From Desulfurococcales archaeon (GTDB taxonomy: Archaea; Thermoproteota; Thermoprotei_A; Sulfolobales; Ignisphaeraceae): a DNA stretch of 38,949 bases. Made by a program: the position numbers and the translations under genes. Below are positions 17,114 to 27,454 of the stretch, one piece after another. Within the stretch, counting starts at the first letter, position 1. Every line of letters begins with the position of its first letter. The DNA lies in assembly GCA_028275745.1 (NCBI GenBank), contig JAPWUB010000001.1, positions 1-38,949 on the forward strand, written 5' to 3'. The notes under the pieces were generated by a model. The model was not told the DNA's origin and made no database searches. It saw only the letters and a list, made by a program, of their open reading frames with translations.

Positions 17114-17641
17114 TTATGATTTGGCTTCTAGTTTTTGGATCTGAGAAAGTAGGTATTTGGTGAGTATTGTGCATTTAGTTGGTGCATAGATGTTGCTTGA
17201 TCCACACACGTTGAGATATTTACATGTAATACAGGGAATCCCAAGCAAATTATTTAAGGTTGTAGTCAGGATTGGTGCAGTAGCAACACTTCTATCGGTT
17301 TTAGGTTTCTCTTCAATTGTAATTGCTTGCAATAAGTACGACATTTTCTCACCATCAGGAACCTTCACCCTCTTTATAAGATTCTTTTCTATTAAACTCT
17401 TGACTATATGTTGTAGTTCCCTAGGTTTTACTCCCTTTAATTCTGGAAATTCTTTTAATTTTTTCTGAAGCACTCCTCCACGGGCTTCAGTCTCTCTTTT
17501 GATAATTGCGTACACAACGCTTTCAAGATCATTACCGGAGGCGATGGCTGTTATCACCTCACTCTCTACACTTAAATAGTGTGGAGCATTGAGGCTAATA
17601 AATCCTTCTGTCAGTAGATGATCGTTAAAGCATGACTGCAT
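17114..17641 (-). CDS. TFE-beta / hRPC39-like transcription factor (winged helix plus Fe-S Cys motif)
   Basis: WH-like ARGGVLQKKLKEFPELKGVKPRELQHIVKSLIEKNLIKRVK; C-terminal CITCKYLNVCGSSNIYAPTKC four-Cys motif. Confidence 0.8.
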   Translation of the reverse strand: MQSCFNDHLLTEGFISLNAPHYLSVESEVITAIASGNDLESVVYAIIKRETEARGGVLQKKLKEFPELKGVKPRELQHIVKSLIEKNLIKRVKVPDGEKMSYLLQAITIEEKPKTDRSVATAPILTTTLNNLLGIPCITCKYLNVCGSSNIYAPTKCTILTKYLLSQIQKLEAKS

Positions 17642-17735
17642 ACCTAATTTAAAAGAATTTACAATCTAATTCGTTATTTTGTTATTGAGAAGAGGTTGAA
17701 TGTGGATAAGTGAGAATTCTAAAGCCAATATTGAC

Positions 17736-18593
17736 TTAGAGATATACCGTAATTGTTAACCTATTTATTATATCCCTGTATCTATTCCTTATAGTAACCT
17801 CAGTAACATTAGCAGCTTCTGCCACCTGCTTCTGTGTCTTCTTTTCATCTGCTAGGATAGATGCTATGTATACGCTGGCCGCAGCTATGCCTGCCGGATC
17901 TTTTCCTTCGGTTAGTCCTTCTCTTTTTAGGGAGTCAATTATTTTTGCAGCTATAACAAACACCTTTTGTGAAACACCTAAGTTATTAACTATTGATGGC
18001 AAGAATTTCCGAGGATCTACATATGCCTTGAGCTCGCCACCTAAATTAACCTTGAAATATACTTCTGACATAAATTTCCAGTACTCTTCCTCACTTATGT
18101 CAAAACGTGTAATCAGCTCCTTAACTCTTATAGGTATGTTGTGTCTTCTAGCAGCAAGAACTATTGATGCTAGTGCAAGAATCTTTAACTTATCTGATCT
18201 GGGTTGCAAAGTTGTAAAAATCTTTTTCAAAATTGTTGCAGCAGTCTCAATAGCTTGAGATGGTAGATTCAGCAAGGCTGCCATATGATTCAAGTGCGAT
18301 AGTGCATCAACAATCTTTTTGTTGGCCTTTCCCCCCACTCTTGTTTTTCTTTGTAATATTGCAAGTCTCTTACTCTTATAACTATTAATAGAGGTGTCGA
18401 TCTCTGTTGCAAGACCAGAATCATGAACTCTTTGAGTTATGGTGCTTGTTCTAGCCCTCTCCATGTATTCTTCAGGAGTATATGCACGCCACTCAGGCCC
18501 AACATCAATATTCATTTCTTCTATAACTTCACCAGTATCAGCACATATAACTACTCCTCTTTCTGGATCAAACACTGTATTAGTGCACTGCAT
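17736..18593 (-). CDS. tfb: Transcription initiation factor TFB with degenerate zinc ribbon
   Basis: VFDPERGVVICADTGEVIEE...GPEWRAYTPEEYMERAR (B-reader region); two cyclin repeats; EGLTEGKDPAGIAAASVYIAS...EAANVTEVTIRNRYRDI. Confidence 0.92.
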   Translation of the reverse strand: MQCTNTVFDPERGVVICADTGEVIEEMNIDVGPEWRAYTPEEYMERARTSTITQRVHDSGLATEIDTSINSYKSKRLAILQRKTRVGGKANKKIVDALSHLNHMAALLNLPSQAIETAATILKKIFTTLQPRSDKLKILALASIVLAARRHNIPIRVKELITRFDISEEEYWKFMSEVYFKVNLGGELKAYVDPRKFLPSIVNNLGVSQKVFVIAAKIIDSLKREGLTEGKDPAGIAAASVYIASILADEKKTQKQVAEAANVTEVTIRNRYRDIINRLTITVYL

Positions 18594-18874
18594 TAGCTTC
18601 GACCTCTCTTTGCACCTTTCTTTACTTTCAAAATTCTGTAGAATAGAAACATTGTTGGCTTGATAAATGATACGACTGAGGGTTTTAAAGGTTTTACTAT
18701 AGCGTAGGGTTGTGTCACAGGACCTATGATGTCTATAAGCCTTCCTATAACTTCATTATTCGCATCAACAACCTCAGCACCAAGTGGAGGTAAATCATCT
18801 GCCTTTACTAATTTAACTACTATATACTTTGACTTTGTGATATGAAGTACTGAACCTAAGGGTCGTAAAGGCAA
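18593..18874 (-). CDS. gar1: H/ACA RNP protein Gar1
   Basis: LGSVLHITKSKYIVVKL...PPLGAEVVDANNEVIGRLIDIIGPVTQPYAIVKP; overlaps tfb start. Confidence 0.9.
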   Translation of the reverse strand: MPLRPLGSVLHITKSKYIVVKLVKADDLPPLGAEVVDANNEVIGRLIDIIGPVTQPYAIVKPLKPSVVSFIKPTMFLFYRILKVKKGAKRGRS

Positions 18875-19092
18875 TCAAAACACCGCTTTTAAGTATTACT
18901 ATAATTACATTTTATAAATCATTAACCTAATATTACTAAAACACCTTCTGTGTAAAACGAATTATTAACTTAATTCTAAAATAATTGAATCTAAAGTTAT
19001 CACGGCTTAAGAGTAAATACTTTTGTTCCGAGCTTAATATAATTTTAAGATATGACTGGAGAAGGCTTAAATGAAAAACGTATGTTATTACT

Positions 19093-19413
19093 CTATTCAT
19101 TACGTGGCTTTAATTGGCTAGTTTTCCTCATTTTCTTAATAACGATTTCCGCAAGTTGCTTAATTAGCAGATTTTTCTTTATTGTCGTATATACTATAAT
19201 AAGTCCTCCGCCTCGGTACCAAACCCGAGGATATTTTTTCATAGGTACAGCTTCACATTTTATTTGGAGTTCTTTGCATGCTTCAATAAATTCTTCAATC
19301 TTTGGATTTTCTATGCACAGTTCCTTCGAAACTTTTCTGCCTAATCTTCTAGGCAATGTGCAATCAAAATAATGTATCCAAAGTCTTTTACTGCTCAATG
19401 TCAGTAGCCCCAC
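19093..19413 (-). CDS. srp19: Signal recognition particle 19 kDa protein
   Basis: LWIHYFDCTLPRRLGRKVSKELCIENPKIEEFIEACKELQIKCEAVPMKKYPR. Confidence 0.92.
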   Translation of the reverse strand: MGLLTLSSKRLWIHYFDCTLPRRLGRKVSKELCIENPKIEEFIEACKELQIKCEAVPMKKYPRVWYRGGGLIIVYTTIKKNLLIKQLAEIVIKKMRKTSQLKPRNE

Positions 19414-19513
19414 TCTAAAAGATTAACATGTAAGAATAAGAAGAAGATATAATATAGGTAATCTATGCTTCATCAAGTAAATGATTTGCATAAATATAGT
19501 GATATTATTTTTA

Positions 19514-19918
19514 TCAACCTGTGCCTTGCTTTACTTCTTCAATTAGTATCGCATTTATAACACCATCTTGAGAAGGTCTTGAAACAACTTTTGCCTTTCC
19601 CAACTCTGTTAATATAATAGCACCCTTTACTACAATACCTCGTCTGGCTAATTCTCTATTTGCAGGAGTTTCAACAACACCTATTATTCGTGTTTTTGAC
19701 CACTGCTTTGCTTTGGGATTATATACGTTTGCATATGTAGCATATTTTAATCGTACCTTTATGTTTCCTCCAAAGACTCTATCAATTATTCTATAATCCT
19801 TTTCAGCAACCTTAGTTTCTGTTGGATAGCTTCCGATCTCATATTTTCGAGGTTTTCTATGTGCTCTTTTCTTACCGCCAGTTATTTTCTTCAGGTCATT
19901 ACCTTGGTAAACACCCAT
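19514..19918 (-). CDS. rps8e: 30S ribosomal protein S8e
   Basis: MGVYQGNDLKKITGGKKRAHRKPRKYEIGSYPTETKV...RPSQDGVINAILIE. Confidence 0.96.
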   Translation of the reverse strand: MGVYQGNDLKKITGGKKRAHRKPRKYEIGSYPTETKVAEKDYRIIDRVFGGNIKVRLKYATYANVYNPKAKQWSKTRIIGVVETPANRELARRGIVVKGAIILTELGKAKVVSRPSQDGVINAILIEEVKQGTG

Positions 19919-20133
19919 GTAATTTTATCACCCATTTAGTTAAGTTGATGTATAGGCTATTGTGCGTTAATACGTGGCGTAACTACTTTACTCTAAATTG
20001 CCTCAATTTATAAGCTTTAAGTAATGATGCAAAAGGGTATTACATTATGTCTATTTTAGCGTGTCAGGCGATACCAGTGCTCTAGTGCTACAGTGGTAGC
20101 AGCTAATGAAAAAGTATAATACCGTGATGTCTT

Positions 20134-20991
20134 ATGACTTTTAAGCAACTTGTAAATTCTGTTGTGGATAAGATCATAGACTTCTCGCTTAACTATCGTA
20201 TGCAGAAGCTTCTTCAACCCTTTACAGAGTTTCTATACAATCTCTATGAACGTTACCTATATAGACAAATAATAAAAGGTCCTATACCCCAGCATATAGC
20301 TATAATACCTGATGGTAATAGGCGATGGGCTCGAAAGCGCGGCCTTGACCCTAAAGAAGGGCATAGACATGGATATGAAAAGCTGAAGGAAGTGCTCTCT
20401 GTCTTATATGATCTAGGAGTAAAGGTTGTAACTATCTATGCAATGTCACATGAAAACTGTCTTTTTAGGAGCGAAGAAGAGAAGGAGAATCTCTTTAACT
20501 TGGTAAGAAAGGGTTTGGAGGAGCTGATGAGCGAAGGAATTATTGACAGGTATAAGGTTAGGGTCAGGATTATAGGCAAATTAGAGTTAGTAAGGAAAGA
20601 TGTGATTGAATTAGCCAAGAAAGTAGAGCAACTATCAGCAAAATATAGTAATAAGGTGCTTAATATAGCTCTATGCTATGGAGGTAGGCAGGAGATAGTT
20701 GAGGCAATAAAATCTATTGTTAGAGATGCTCTACAGGGTAAGATAAAAGTAGAGGACATATCAGAAGAATTAGTATCCAAATATGTTTCTACATCTCATT
20801 TAGGTGAATTAGCAGAGCCTGATTTGGTTATTAGGACCTCTGGAGAAATGAGGATAAGCAATTTTCTTCTTTGGCAAATAGCATACAGCGAACTGTTCTT
20901 CTGTGACGTGTACTGGCCAGATTTTAGAAAAATAGATTTGTATAGAGCTATACGATCTTACCAAAGCAGAGAGAGAAGATTTGGAAGGTAA
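20134..20991 (+). CDS. uppS: cis-prenyltransferase (UppS/isoprenyl diphosphate synthase family)
   Basis: HIAIIPDGNRRWARKRGLDPKEGHRHGYEKL...LCYGGRQEIVEA...PDLVIRTSGEMRISNFLLWQIAYSELFF. Confidence 0.95.
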   Translation: MTFKQLVNSVVDKIIDFSLNYRMQKLLQPFTEFLYNLYERYLYRQIIKGPIPQHIAIIPDGNRRWARKRGLDPKEGHRHGYEKLKEVLSVLYDLGVKVVTIYAMSHENCLFRSEEEKENLFNLVRKGLEELMSEGIIDRYKVRVRIIGKLELVRKDVIELAKKVEQLSAKYSNKVLNIALCYGGRQEIVEAIKSIVRDALQGKIKVEDISEELVSKYVSTSHLGELAEPDLVIRTSGEMRISNFLLWQIAYSELFFCDVYWPDFRKIDLYRAIRSYQSRERRFGR

Positions 20992-21003
20992 TTTAAAGGA
21001 CCT

Positions 21004-21918
21004 TCATTTACCGCCTGTTTCATCATCCTTATACGCTAAATATAGTTCATACAGCGTAATCCTTTCTCCCTTAGCCAATTTCTCCATAACACGCTTCTTT
21101 TTCTCCTCTATAAACGCTTGTACTTCACCTCTTCTCCTCTCTTCCCTTATTCTTCTTAATTCACTCAACATTTTCTGATACTGTTGTTTCTTCTCATTTA
21201 TTGAGGCCCTTATTGCAGTAACTTCATTCTTTATCTCATCACGCTTAGTCTTAAGCTTCTTTATATCCTCAATTATAGTTGCAATCTCGTTCTTTAGTTT
21301 ATCTCGTTGCTCCTTCAATGCTTGTAACTGCTGTATCAGCGCAGCAAGTCTCGATCTTTTTTCGTTAATCTGTGACCTGAGTTCATTAAGACTTTTTCTA
21401 AGCTCCTCATACTTCTCCAACATCTCTCCAAACTTTGCATGTTGAGATAGTATTGCCTTAATTTGTTGTTCTAAACGCGAAATTTCATTTACAATCTTCT
21501 TTTCTTCTTCAGGTGATAGATTAGGTGTAGTAATTAATTTCCATTCTAATTCTTCAATTCTCTGTCTCATTTCATCTATTGAAATATTGCCGCCACGCAC
21601 TTTATTTAGTGCGCGTAAATTTGTCGATATTTCCTTGTAGTTGTTTAGTGTGTTTCTGAAGACTTCTTTTAGTGTTTTCAATTCATTCTTTATATTTTTA
21701 ATCTCATTTCTTACTTCATTCAGTTTATTCCTTAAGTTATTCAGCTCCTCTCTCTTCTTCTTTAACTCGTTTCGTTTTGTTTCCAATTCTACTCTTATTT
21801 TTTGCAATGTAGCGTAGAGTTCCTCTCTCTTTAATGTTAAATTTTGCAGTTCTTCCCTTAATGTACCTAGCTGAACCATTAGTTGTTCTTCATTATATTG
21901 GCTCAAGTAATCACCCAA
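21004..21918 (-). CDS. coiled-coil protein
   Basis: Heptad-like, Lys/Glu/Leu-rich throughout (TLREELQNLTLKREELYATLQKIRVELETKRNELKKKREEL). Confidence 0.85.
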   Translation of the reverse strand: MGDYLSQYNEEQLMVQLGTLREELQNLTLKREELYATLQKIRVELETKRNELKKKREELNNLRNKLNEVRNEIKNIKNELKTLKEVFRNTLNNYKEISTNLRALNKVRGGNISIDEMRQRIEELEWKLITTPNLSPEEEKKIVNEISRLEQQIKAILSQHAKFGEMLEKYEELRKSLNELRSQINEKRSRLAALIQQLQALKEQRDKLKNEIATIIEDIKKLKTKRDEIKNEVTAIRASINEKKQQYQKMLSELRRIREERRRGEVQAFIEEKKKRVMEKLAKGERITLYELYLAYKDDETGGK

Positions 21919-21928
21919 ATTTTATCGT

Positions 21929-22723
21929 CTACAATATCTCGTTAGGTTCTTCAGTATAAAAGTCTTCGCCACCAGCAAAAATCCTTTGCATAGCAGCATA
22001 TAGCATATCTATTCCCTGATTTGTTATAGCAGAGGTTAGTATGGCATCTTCCAGAGCTCTTTTCACTGCTGCCTCAATTATTGACAAGACTTCCTCTGTT
22101 AAGCTTTCTCCTATCATAAAATATTCATAGCCTTTTAAAGACATAAGAACATCCAGTGGATTCTCTACAAGTTTTTGAAGCATTTCAGATTCCTCATTAC
22201 TTAGCAAATCAATTTTTGTAATTACAGTTAACTGAGGCTTTCTATGCGAGAATGATGTAGCTAATGATAGAATTGATAGAGGTATCATTGTGGAGGGCTT
22301 TAAAACCGCATGTGATTCAAGTAAGAAGAGAACCAAGGACTTAAAGTTTCTTGTAAGTGCATCTATCATGAGAGAACCGACTCTCCTAAATGCGAAGATC
22401 TCTAGCTGTCCTGGAGTATCAACAAGAACATAGTTAGGCTTAGAAGAATCTATCTCACTTATCAAATCATTGACATAGTTTATTGAGAGATCAACTGCCG
22501 TAATTAAAGCACCATTAGGGCCTAGGTTGTATTTCTCCATAACTTCATCGACTGTTATGTACTTCCTTATGTCAACATCTGGCGAATAAGGTAACCAGTC
22601 AGCGGCTGGGTCCAGGTTTACGACAGTTGTTGTTAGTCCGTGTTCCTCAAGCCACTCGCTTAATGCAGCAGTTAAATAGCTTTTACCTGAGCCTGCAGGA
22701 CCTAATACAAATACATAGTACAT
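21929..22723 (-). CDS. GPN-loop GTPase
   Basis: Walker A GPAGSGKSYL; NLDPAAD; NLGPNGAL (GPN loop); VDTPGQLE; TKIDLL. Confidence 0.94.
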   Translation of the reverse strand: MYYVFVLGPAGSGKSYLTAALSEWLEEHGLTTTVVNLDPAADWLPYSPDVDIRKYITVDEVMEKYNLGPNGALITAVDLSINYVNDLISEIDSSKPNYVLVDTPGQLEIFAFRRVGSLMIDALTRNFKSLVLFLLESHAVLKPSTMIPLSILSLATSFSHRKPQLTVITKIDLLSNEESEMLQKLVENPLDVLMSLKGYEYFMIGESLTEEVLSIIEAAVKRALEDAILTSAITNQGIDMLYAAMQRIFAGGEDFYTEEPNEIL

Positions 22724-22889
22724 TACTTCTCATCAATTACTAAACCTTACTGAAAACTTTTAAACTGTTGATATTTTTATCTTCATTGCCCCATCAATTC
22801 CATAGGATCAGAATTTGCCTAGAGATTTTAAGGAATTAATGTGAATCGAATGCTCTCAGCATACCATTGTACTAGGTTTAGAAGGATAG

Positions 22890-23498
22890 TTACTTATGGA
22901 ATAGACCAAACTTGATTCGTCCTAGAGCAGATGCTATGCGGTCGGCAAGGTATAGAGGATAGGGGTAGAGAAAGGGTTTACATAAATTGTAAAGAATGTT
23001 TTCAGTTTCAGATACTGAGATTCCTATGGCAGTGTATCTCAACTTAGTATTCTTGCTCAGATACAGAATACGTGATGCTCTATATGTTTGCTCTATTACG
23101 GAATATCTAAAGCGATAATCCTTAAAGTGCTTTTTTAATGCTAATAGGATCTTGTTGAGGTCAAGATCATATCTAAAAATCACTACTACGGGTATAGAAC
23201 TTATTTCGTAGATTCTATAAGGGTTCACTAAATTGAATCCTGCGTATGTAACGCCATCAAGAAAAGCGGATTTGATTGTATGAAGCGATGATGCTTCATC
23301 TATTATTTCTAGCGCTTTGCTCGTTCCATCAAGTCCATCTATAGTTATGTACCTTAGTAATATATTGGCAACTGTATGCGGACATGTAACAACACCTACA
23401 AGGTATGTCTCGCTCTGCTTACCCAACCTCTTTATTTGGACATCAAAGTATCCGTCGTCAAGACCTAGAAAACAACTGTGAGACATATGGATCCTCAT
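22890..23498 (-). CDS. DUF99 / UPF0215 family protein
   Basis: FLGLDDGYFD...LVGVVTCPHT...FLDGVTYAGFNLVNPYRIYEISSIPVVVI. Confidence 0.85.
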   Translation of the reverse strand: MRIHMSHSCFLGLDDGYFDVQIKRLGKQSETYLVGVVTCPHTVANILLRYITIDGLDGTSKALEIIDEASSLHTIKSAFLDGVTYAGFNLVNPYRIYEISSIPVVVIFRYDLDLNKILLALKKHFKDYRFRYSVIEQTYRASRILYLSKNTKLRYTAIGISVSETENILYNLCKPFLYPYPLYLADRIASALGRIKFGLFHK

Positions 23499-24675
23499 TT
23501 AAGGCACGTATTATAGCGTCTTCTGGTACGGCAAGGGTTATTATCCTAGTTTTCCCATATCTACCTCTACTTATTACTGTTGCTGAGATTATTCCCATCA
23601 TATCGAGCTCGCTAATAATATCGCTTACTCTTCGCTGTGTAACATTTTCAATTCCTAGTTTTGCACTCAAATTCTTGTACTGCATGTAAACCTCCCCTGT
23701 TGTTGTTTTTCCGTTTTTCTTTACAAGATCAACTATTGCTAGCAAAACTAGTTTAGTATGTAATGGCATTGAAGCAACAACTTCAACAACTCTGTCAACC
23801 TCAATTTCTCGTAAAGCTTTATAGACGTGATCTACAGTAACTTTCTCAGCTCCTTCCCTTTCTGCAATTTCCCCTGCAACACGCAATAAATCTAGAGCTC
23901 GCCTTGCATCGCCATGTTCTCGTGCCGCTAAGGCAGCGCAAAGGCTTAGAACATCTTTACTTATGGCACCAGGTGCAAAAGCCAATTTAGCTCGTTGCAT
24001 TAATATATCCTCCAATTGTAGTGCATTATAAGGTGGGAACACAAGCTCTATCTCGCCTAGGCTACTCTTGACTCTAGGATCAAGCTCTTCAACAAGTTTA
24101 AGGTCGTTCGTGATTCCTATAACTGAAATTTTTGATGTAGAAAGCTCATCGCCGCTTCTAGTCAAGCGATATAGTATTTCGTCTCCAGAGCGTTTCACAA
24201 GAAAGTCTATTTCGTCAAGTACAGCGATCATTATAGCATTTTTAGAGTCTAGAATACGCAAGAAACGTCTATAAGCCTCAGATGTAGCTATGCCTGTAAA
24301 TGGCAGCTTTAGACCTACACATTCACTTAGCTTTAGTATTACCCTGTACGTAGTATTATCCTGCCTAGTATTAACATAGCATGGAATTATATCAATACCT
24401 AGTTCAAGAGCTTTTGCATAAAGCCTTTTGAGCACATATTTTGTTACAGCAGTTTTTCCTGTACCTGTAAGACCATAGATAAATACATTGTTTGGTTTAG
24501 AACCCTTTAATGCAGGTGCTAGAATGGATCCAAGCTTCGATATCTGCTCCTCCCTATGAGGCAATTCATCTGGTATATAGTCAGGGCGTAGAACATCTCT
24601 ATTAATAAATATCCTAGACTTTAATGCATTCGTAAAGATCTTGTCCAATACATCAATCTCGTTTGGCATCTTCAC
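23458..24675 (-). CDS. cdc6: ORC1-type DNA replication protein (Orc1/Cdc6)
   Basis: LPHREEQISKLGSILAPALKGSKPNNVFIYGLTGTGKTAVTKYVL...IAVLDEIDFLV...HGDARRALDLLRVAGEIAEREG. Confidence 0.95.
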   Translation of the reverse strand: MKMPNEIDVLDKIFTNALKSRIFINRDVLRPDYIPDELPHREEQISKLGSILAPALKGSKPNNVFIYGLTGTGKTAVTKYVLKRLYAKALELGIDIIPCYVNTRQDNTTYRVILKLSECVGLKLPFTGIATSEAYRRFLRILDSKNAIMIAVLDEIDFLVKRSGDEILYRLTRSGDELSTSKISVIGITNDLKLVEELDPRVKSSLGEIELVFPPYNALQLEDILMQRAKLAFAPGAISKDVLSLCAALAAREHGDARRALDLLRVAGEIAEREGAEKVTVDHVYKALREIEVDRVVEVVASMPLHTKLVLLAIVDLVKKNGKTTTGEVYMQYKNLSAKLGIENVTQRRVSDIISELDMMGIISATVISRGRYGKTRIITLAVPEDAIIRALNEDPYVSQLFSRS

Positions 24676-24800
24676 TAGTACCCTGCAAATTCAACATATT
24701 GTAATCTAATACTATATAACTTGTAAACAGCAAGAAGTAATTGAAAATCACGTTTAGAATAAGTTTTAAGCGCAATACATGAATACAGTACATCGTGTGC

Positions 24801-24877
<77 letters not shown>

Positions 24878-25058
24878 AAACTTGTTCTTATTCATTTCTT
24901 ATCATTAATTAAAACCAATCTTCAAGTTTAATGATCAACAAAAATAATGTTGTATGTAGAGGTGATTATGAGAGCAAATATTGGTTCTAGTAATTGTTGG
25001 CCATTGTGTAAATGCATGGATCCTTTATTGAATTCTTTGCTTTTATGTGTGTCTAAGG

Positions 25059-26306
25059 TTAGATGATCCAGCTCTTTAAATACTTCATTTGCTCCTCTGT
25101 TAAACTATCTATTTCAATGCCCATAGATTTTAATTTTAGTTCAGCGATATGTGTATCTATCTCCTTAGGCACATTATAGACTCTTTTTTCTAAGGTGCTT
25201 CTATTCTTCACAATATATCTAACTGCTAGTGCTTGGTTTGCAAAACTCATGTCCATTACCTCGCTTGGATGTCCTTCTGCACACACCAAGTTTACTAGTC
25301 TGCCTTGAGCTAAGAGGTAGAGTTTTCTTCCGTTAGGCATAAGATACTCTGTTACGCAGTTGCGTAACTCTCTTTTTGCAATAGCAATTGATTCAAGTTC
25401 TCGTACATTTATCTCAACATCAAAGTGTCCGGCATTGGCAAGTATTGCTCCGTCTTTCATCTTCTCAAAATGTTTTCTCGTAATCACATTAATGTTTCCT
25501 GTTGCCGTAATGAATATATCCCCTATCTCAGCAGCTTTATCCATCTTCATAACCTCGAATCCGTCCATAACAGCTTCTAGAGCTCTTATCGGATCGACTT
25601 CAGCCACTATAACTCTTGCACCCATTCCTCTTGCCCTCCACGCTATTCCTCTCCCAACCCATCCATAGCCTGCAACAACAACAACTTTACCTGCTATTAA
25701 TGTATTTGTCGCTCTCATAATTCCATCTAGCGTACTTTGACCCGTACCGTATCTGTTGTCAAACATGAACTTTGTAAGAGCATTGTTCACAGCAATGACT
25801 GGGTACTTTAAGATGCCTTGCTGCTCCATAGCCTTTAACCTTATGACACCTGTTGTTGTCTCTTCAGTTCCACCCCACACTTTTTCAGCTATTTCCGTTG
25901 CTTGCGAATGTAAATATGCATGGAAATCTCCACCATCATCTATAACAACATGTGGTTCAGATTTTGCAATGGTTTTTATCGCATCGAAGTACTCTTCCAT
26001 TGTTTCGCCACGCCATGCATAGACATGAACTCCTTCCATAGCTAATGCGGCTGCAACATCGTCTTGGGTTGATAGAGGATTGCTAGCCGCAAGCCACACC
26101 TCTGCACCTCCACGCATTAATGTCTCAACAAGTACTGCTGTTTCTTTAGTTACATGTAGTACTGCCGCGACTCTTACTCCTTTTAATGGTTTCTCTTCCT
26201 CAAACTCCTTGGCTATGAGGTTTAATACCGGCATGTGGCGTTGTGCCCACTCTATTTGAATCCTTCCTTTTTCAGCTAGTGAAAGATCTTTTACTCTAAA
26301 GTTCAT
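25059..26306 (-). CDS. ahcY: S-adenosylhomocysteine hydrolase
   Basis: [13 protein letters not shown]...[14 protein letters not shown]...[36 protein letters not shown] extends to 26345 but MNFRVK start preferred. Confidence 0.96.
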   Translation of the reverse strand: MNFRVKDLSLAEKGRIQIEWAQRHMPVLNLIAKEFEEEKPLKGVRVAAVLHVTKETAVLVETLMRGGAEVWLAASNPLSTQDDVAAALAMEGVHVYAWRGETMEEYFDAIKTIAKSEPHVVIDDGGDFHAYLHSQATEIAEKVWGGTEETTTGVIRLKAMEQQGILKYPVIAVNNALTKFMFDNRYGTGQSTLDGIMRATNTLIAGKVVVVAGYGWVGRGIAWRARGMGARVIVAEVDPIRALEAVMDGFEVMKMDKAAEIGDIFITATGNINVITRKHFEKMKDGAILANAGHFDVEINVRELESIAIAKRELRNCVTEYLMPNGRKLYLLAQGRLVNLVCAEGHPSEVMDMSFANQALAVRYIVKNRSTLEKRVYNVPKEIDTHIAELKLKSMGIEIDSLTEEQMKYLKSWII

Positions 26307-26437
26307 GCCTTTACACCTAACTATTATGATATGAAGAATGAGCAATTTAAAAAGTGATACTGATTATGTAATATGTAACAACTGTGTAATCCATAGTACT
26401 TTAGCTTGGGAATAGTATTGTTAGATGGGGTGATCAG

Positions 26438-27019
26438 ATGCAGTGTAGGGCTATAATACTGCTAACGGGGATGCCGGGAGCAGGCAAAAGTGTGTTTGCA
26501 GAAGTAGCTAGAAGAAGTGGGTTTTCAGTAATTTCGCTTGGTGATGTAATTAGAGAAGAGGTTCGTAAACGTGGCTTAGAGCCCACACTTGAAAATGCTC
26601 TTAGGGTTGCAAATGAGCTGAGAGAGAAAATGGGGAAGGAAGCTGTAGCTAAGATTGCTTTACCTAAAGTTTTAGAAAGCTGTAAAAGCAGTTGCATAGT
26701 TATTGTTGATGGTATTCGAAGCATTGAAGAGGTTGAAACAATTAAGAGAGGTGTTAGTGTAAAGGAATACTTAATTGTGGCAGTACACGCCTCACCCAGA
26801 ACTAGATTTCAACGCATTCTTAATAGAGGTCGCCAAGGAGATCCTAGAGATTTTGAGGAGTTCAAAAAGAGGGATTTTGAGGAACTATCATGGGGGTTAG
26901 GAGCCGTGATAGCTTTAGCAGATGTGATTCTTATAAATGAGGATACTATTGAAAAGTTTAAACTAGAGGTAGAGAAATTCCTAACTATGGTGTATAACAA
27001 ATGGTGTACATCAGAATAG
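26438..27019 (+). CDS. UPF0200 family nucleotide kinase-like protein
   Basis: ILLTGMPGAGKSVFAEVARRSGFSVISLGDVIREEVRKRGLEPT; VDGIRSIEEVE; RGRQGDPRDFEEFKKRD. Confidence 0.85.
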   Translation: MQCRAIILLTGMPGAGKSVFAEVARRSGFSVISLGDVIREEVRKRGLEPTLENALRVANELREKMGKEAVAKIALPKVLESCKSSCIVIVDGIRSIEEVETIKRGVSVKEYLIVAVHASPRTRFQRILNRGRQGDPRDFEEFKKRDFEELSWGLGAVIALADVILINEDTIEKFKLEVEKFLTMVYNKWCTSE

Positions 27020-27441
27020 AAGCTGAAGTGAGACCAACAGAAGACATAGAAAAGGTGTTGAAAGCTCTAAAGAATATATTCACATTCAAGAACTTCAAAG
27101 TTGAGGAGTTGGGTAACGAAAGGAAGCTCATTATTATAGAAGAGAGCAGCATTGGCGCATTGAGTAAGATGTATGATGGGTTAAGAAGACAAAGGATACT
27201 TGATACCTCTAGAAATATATTTCTTAAGAATTTACGAGGAGACACAATTGAAATTCGCTTACATAAGCAAGCAGCATATCAAGGTATAATCAGTTTTGTT
27301 GATTCGGATGCTGAAAGCCCTCTGGGATCTATCTACGTTATCATATCAAGCAAAAACATTAATGCATTGATTGATTGGTTGGCGCCCAAAACAGCACATG
27401 GAAAACCTTTGTGGGAATTACCGATGCCCACAGATGTGTAG
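27001..27441 (+). CDS. UPF0201 family protein
   Basis: RIEAEVRPTEDIEKVLKALKNIF...SSIGALSKMYDGLRRQRILDTSRNIFLKNL; overlaps UPF0200 gene. Confidence 0.85.
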   Translation: MVYIRIEAEVRPTEDIEKVLKALKNIFTFKNFKVEELGNERKLIIIEESSIGALSKMYDGLRRQRILDTSRNIFLKNLRGDTIEIRLHKQAAYQGIISFVDSDAESPLGSIYVIISSKNINALIDWLAPKTAHGKPLWELPMPTDV

Positions 27442-27454
27442 TAACGTAGCGGCC

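Noticed and set aside
24676-24800. Replication origin next to orc1/cdc6
   Set aside because: No origin recognition box-like repeats recognised near the gene by eye; would need skew analysis and an ORB search.
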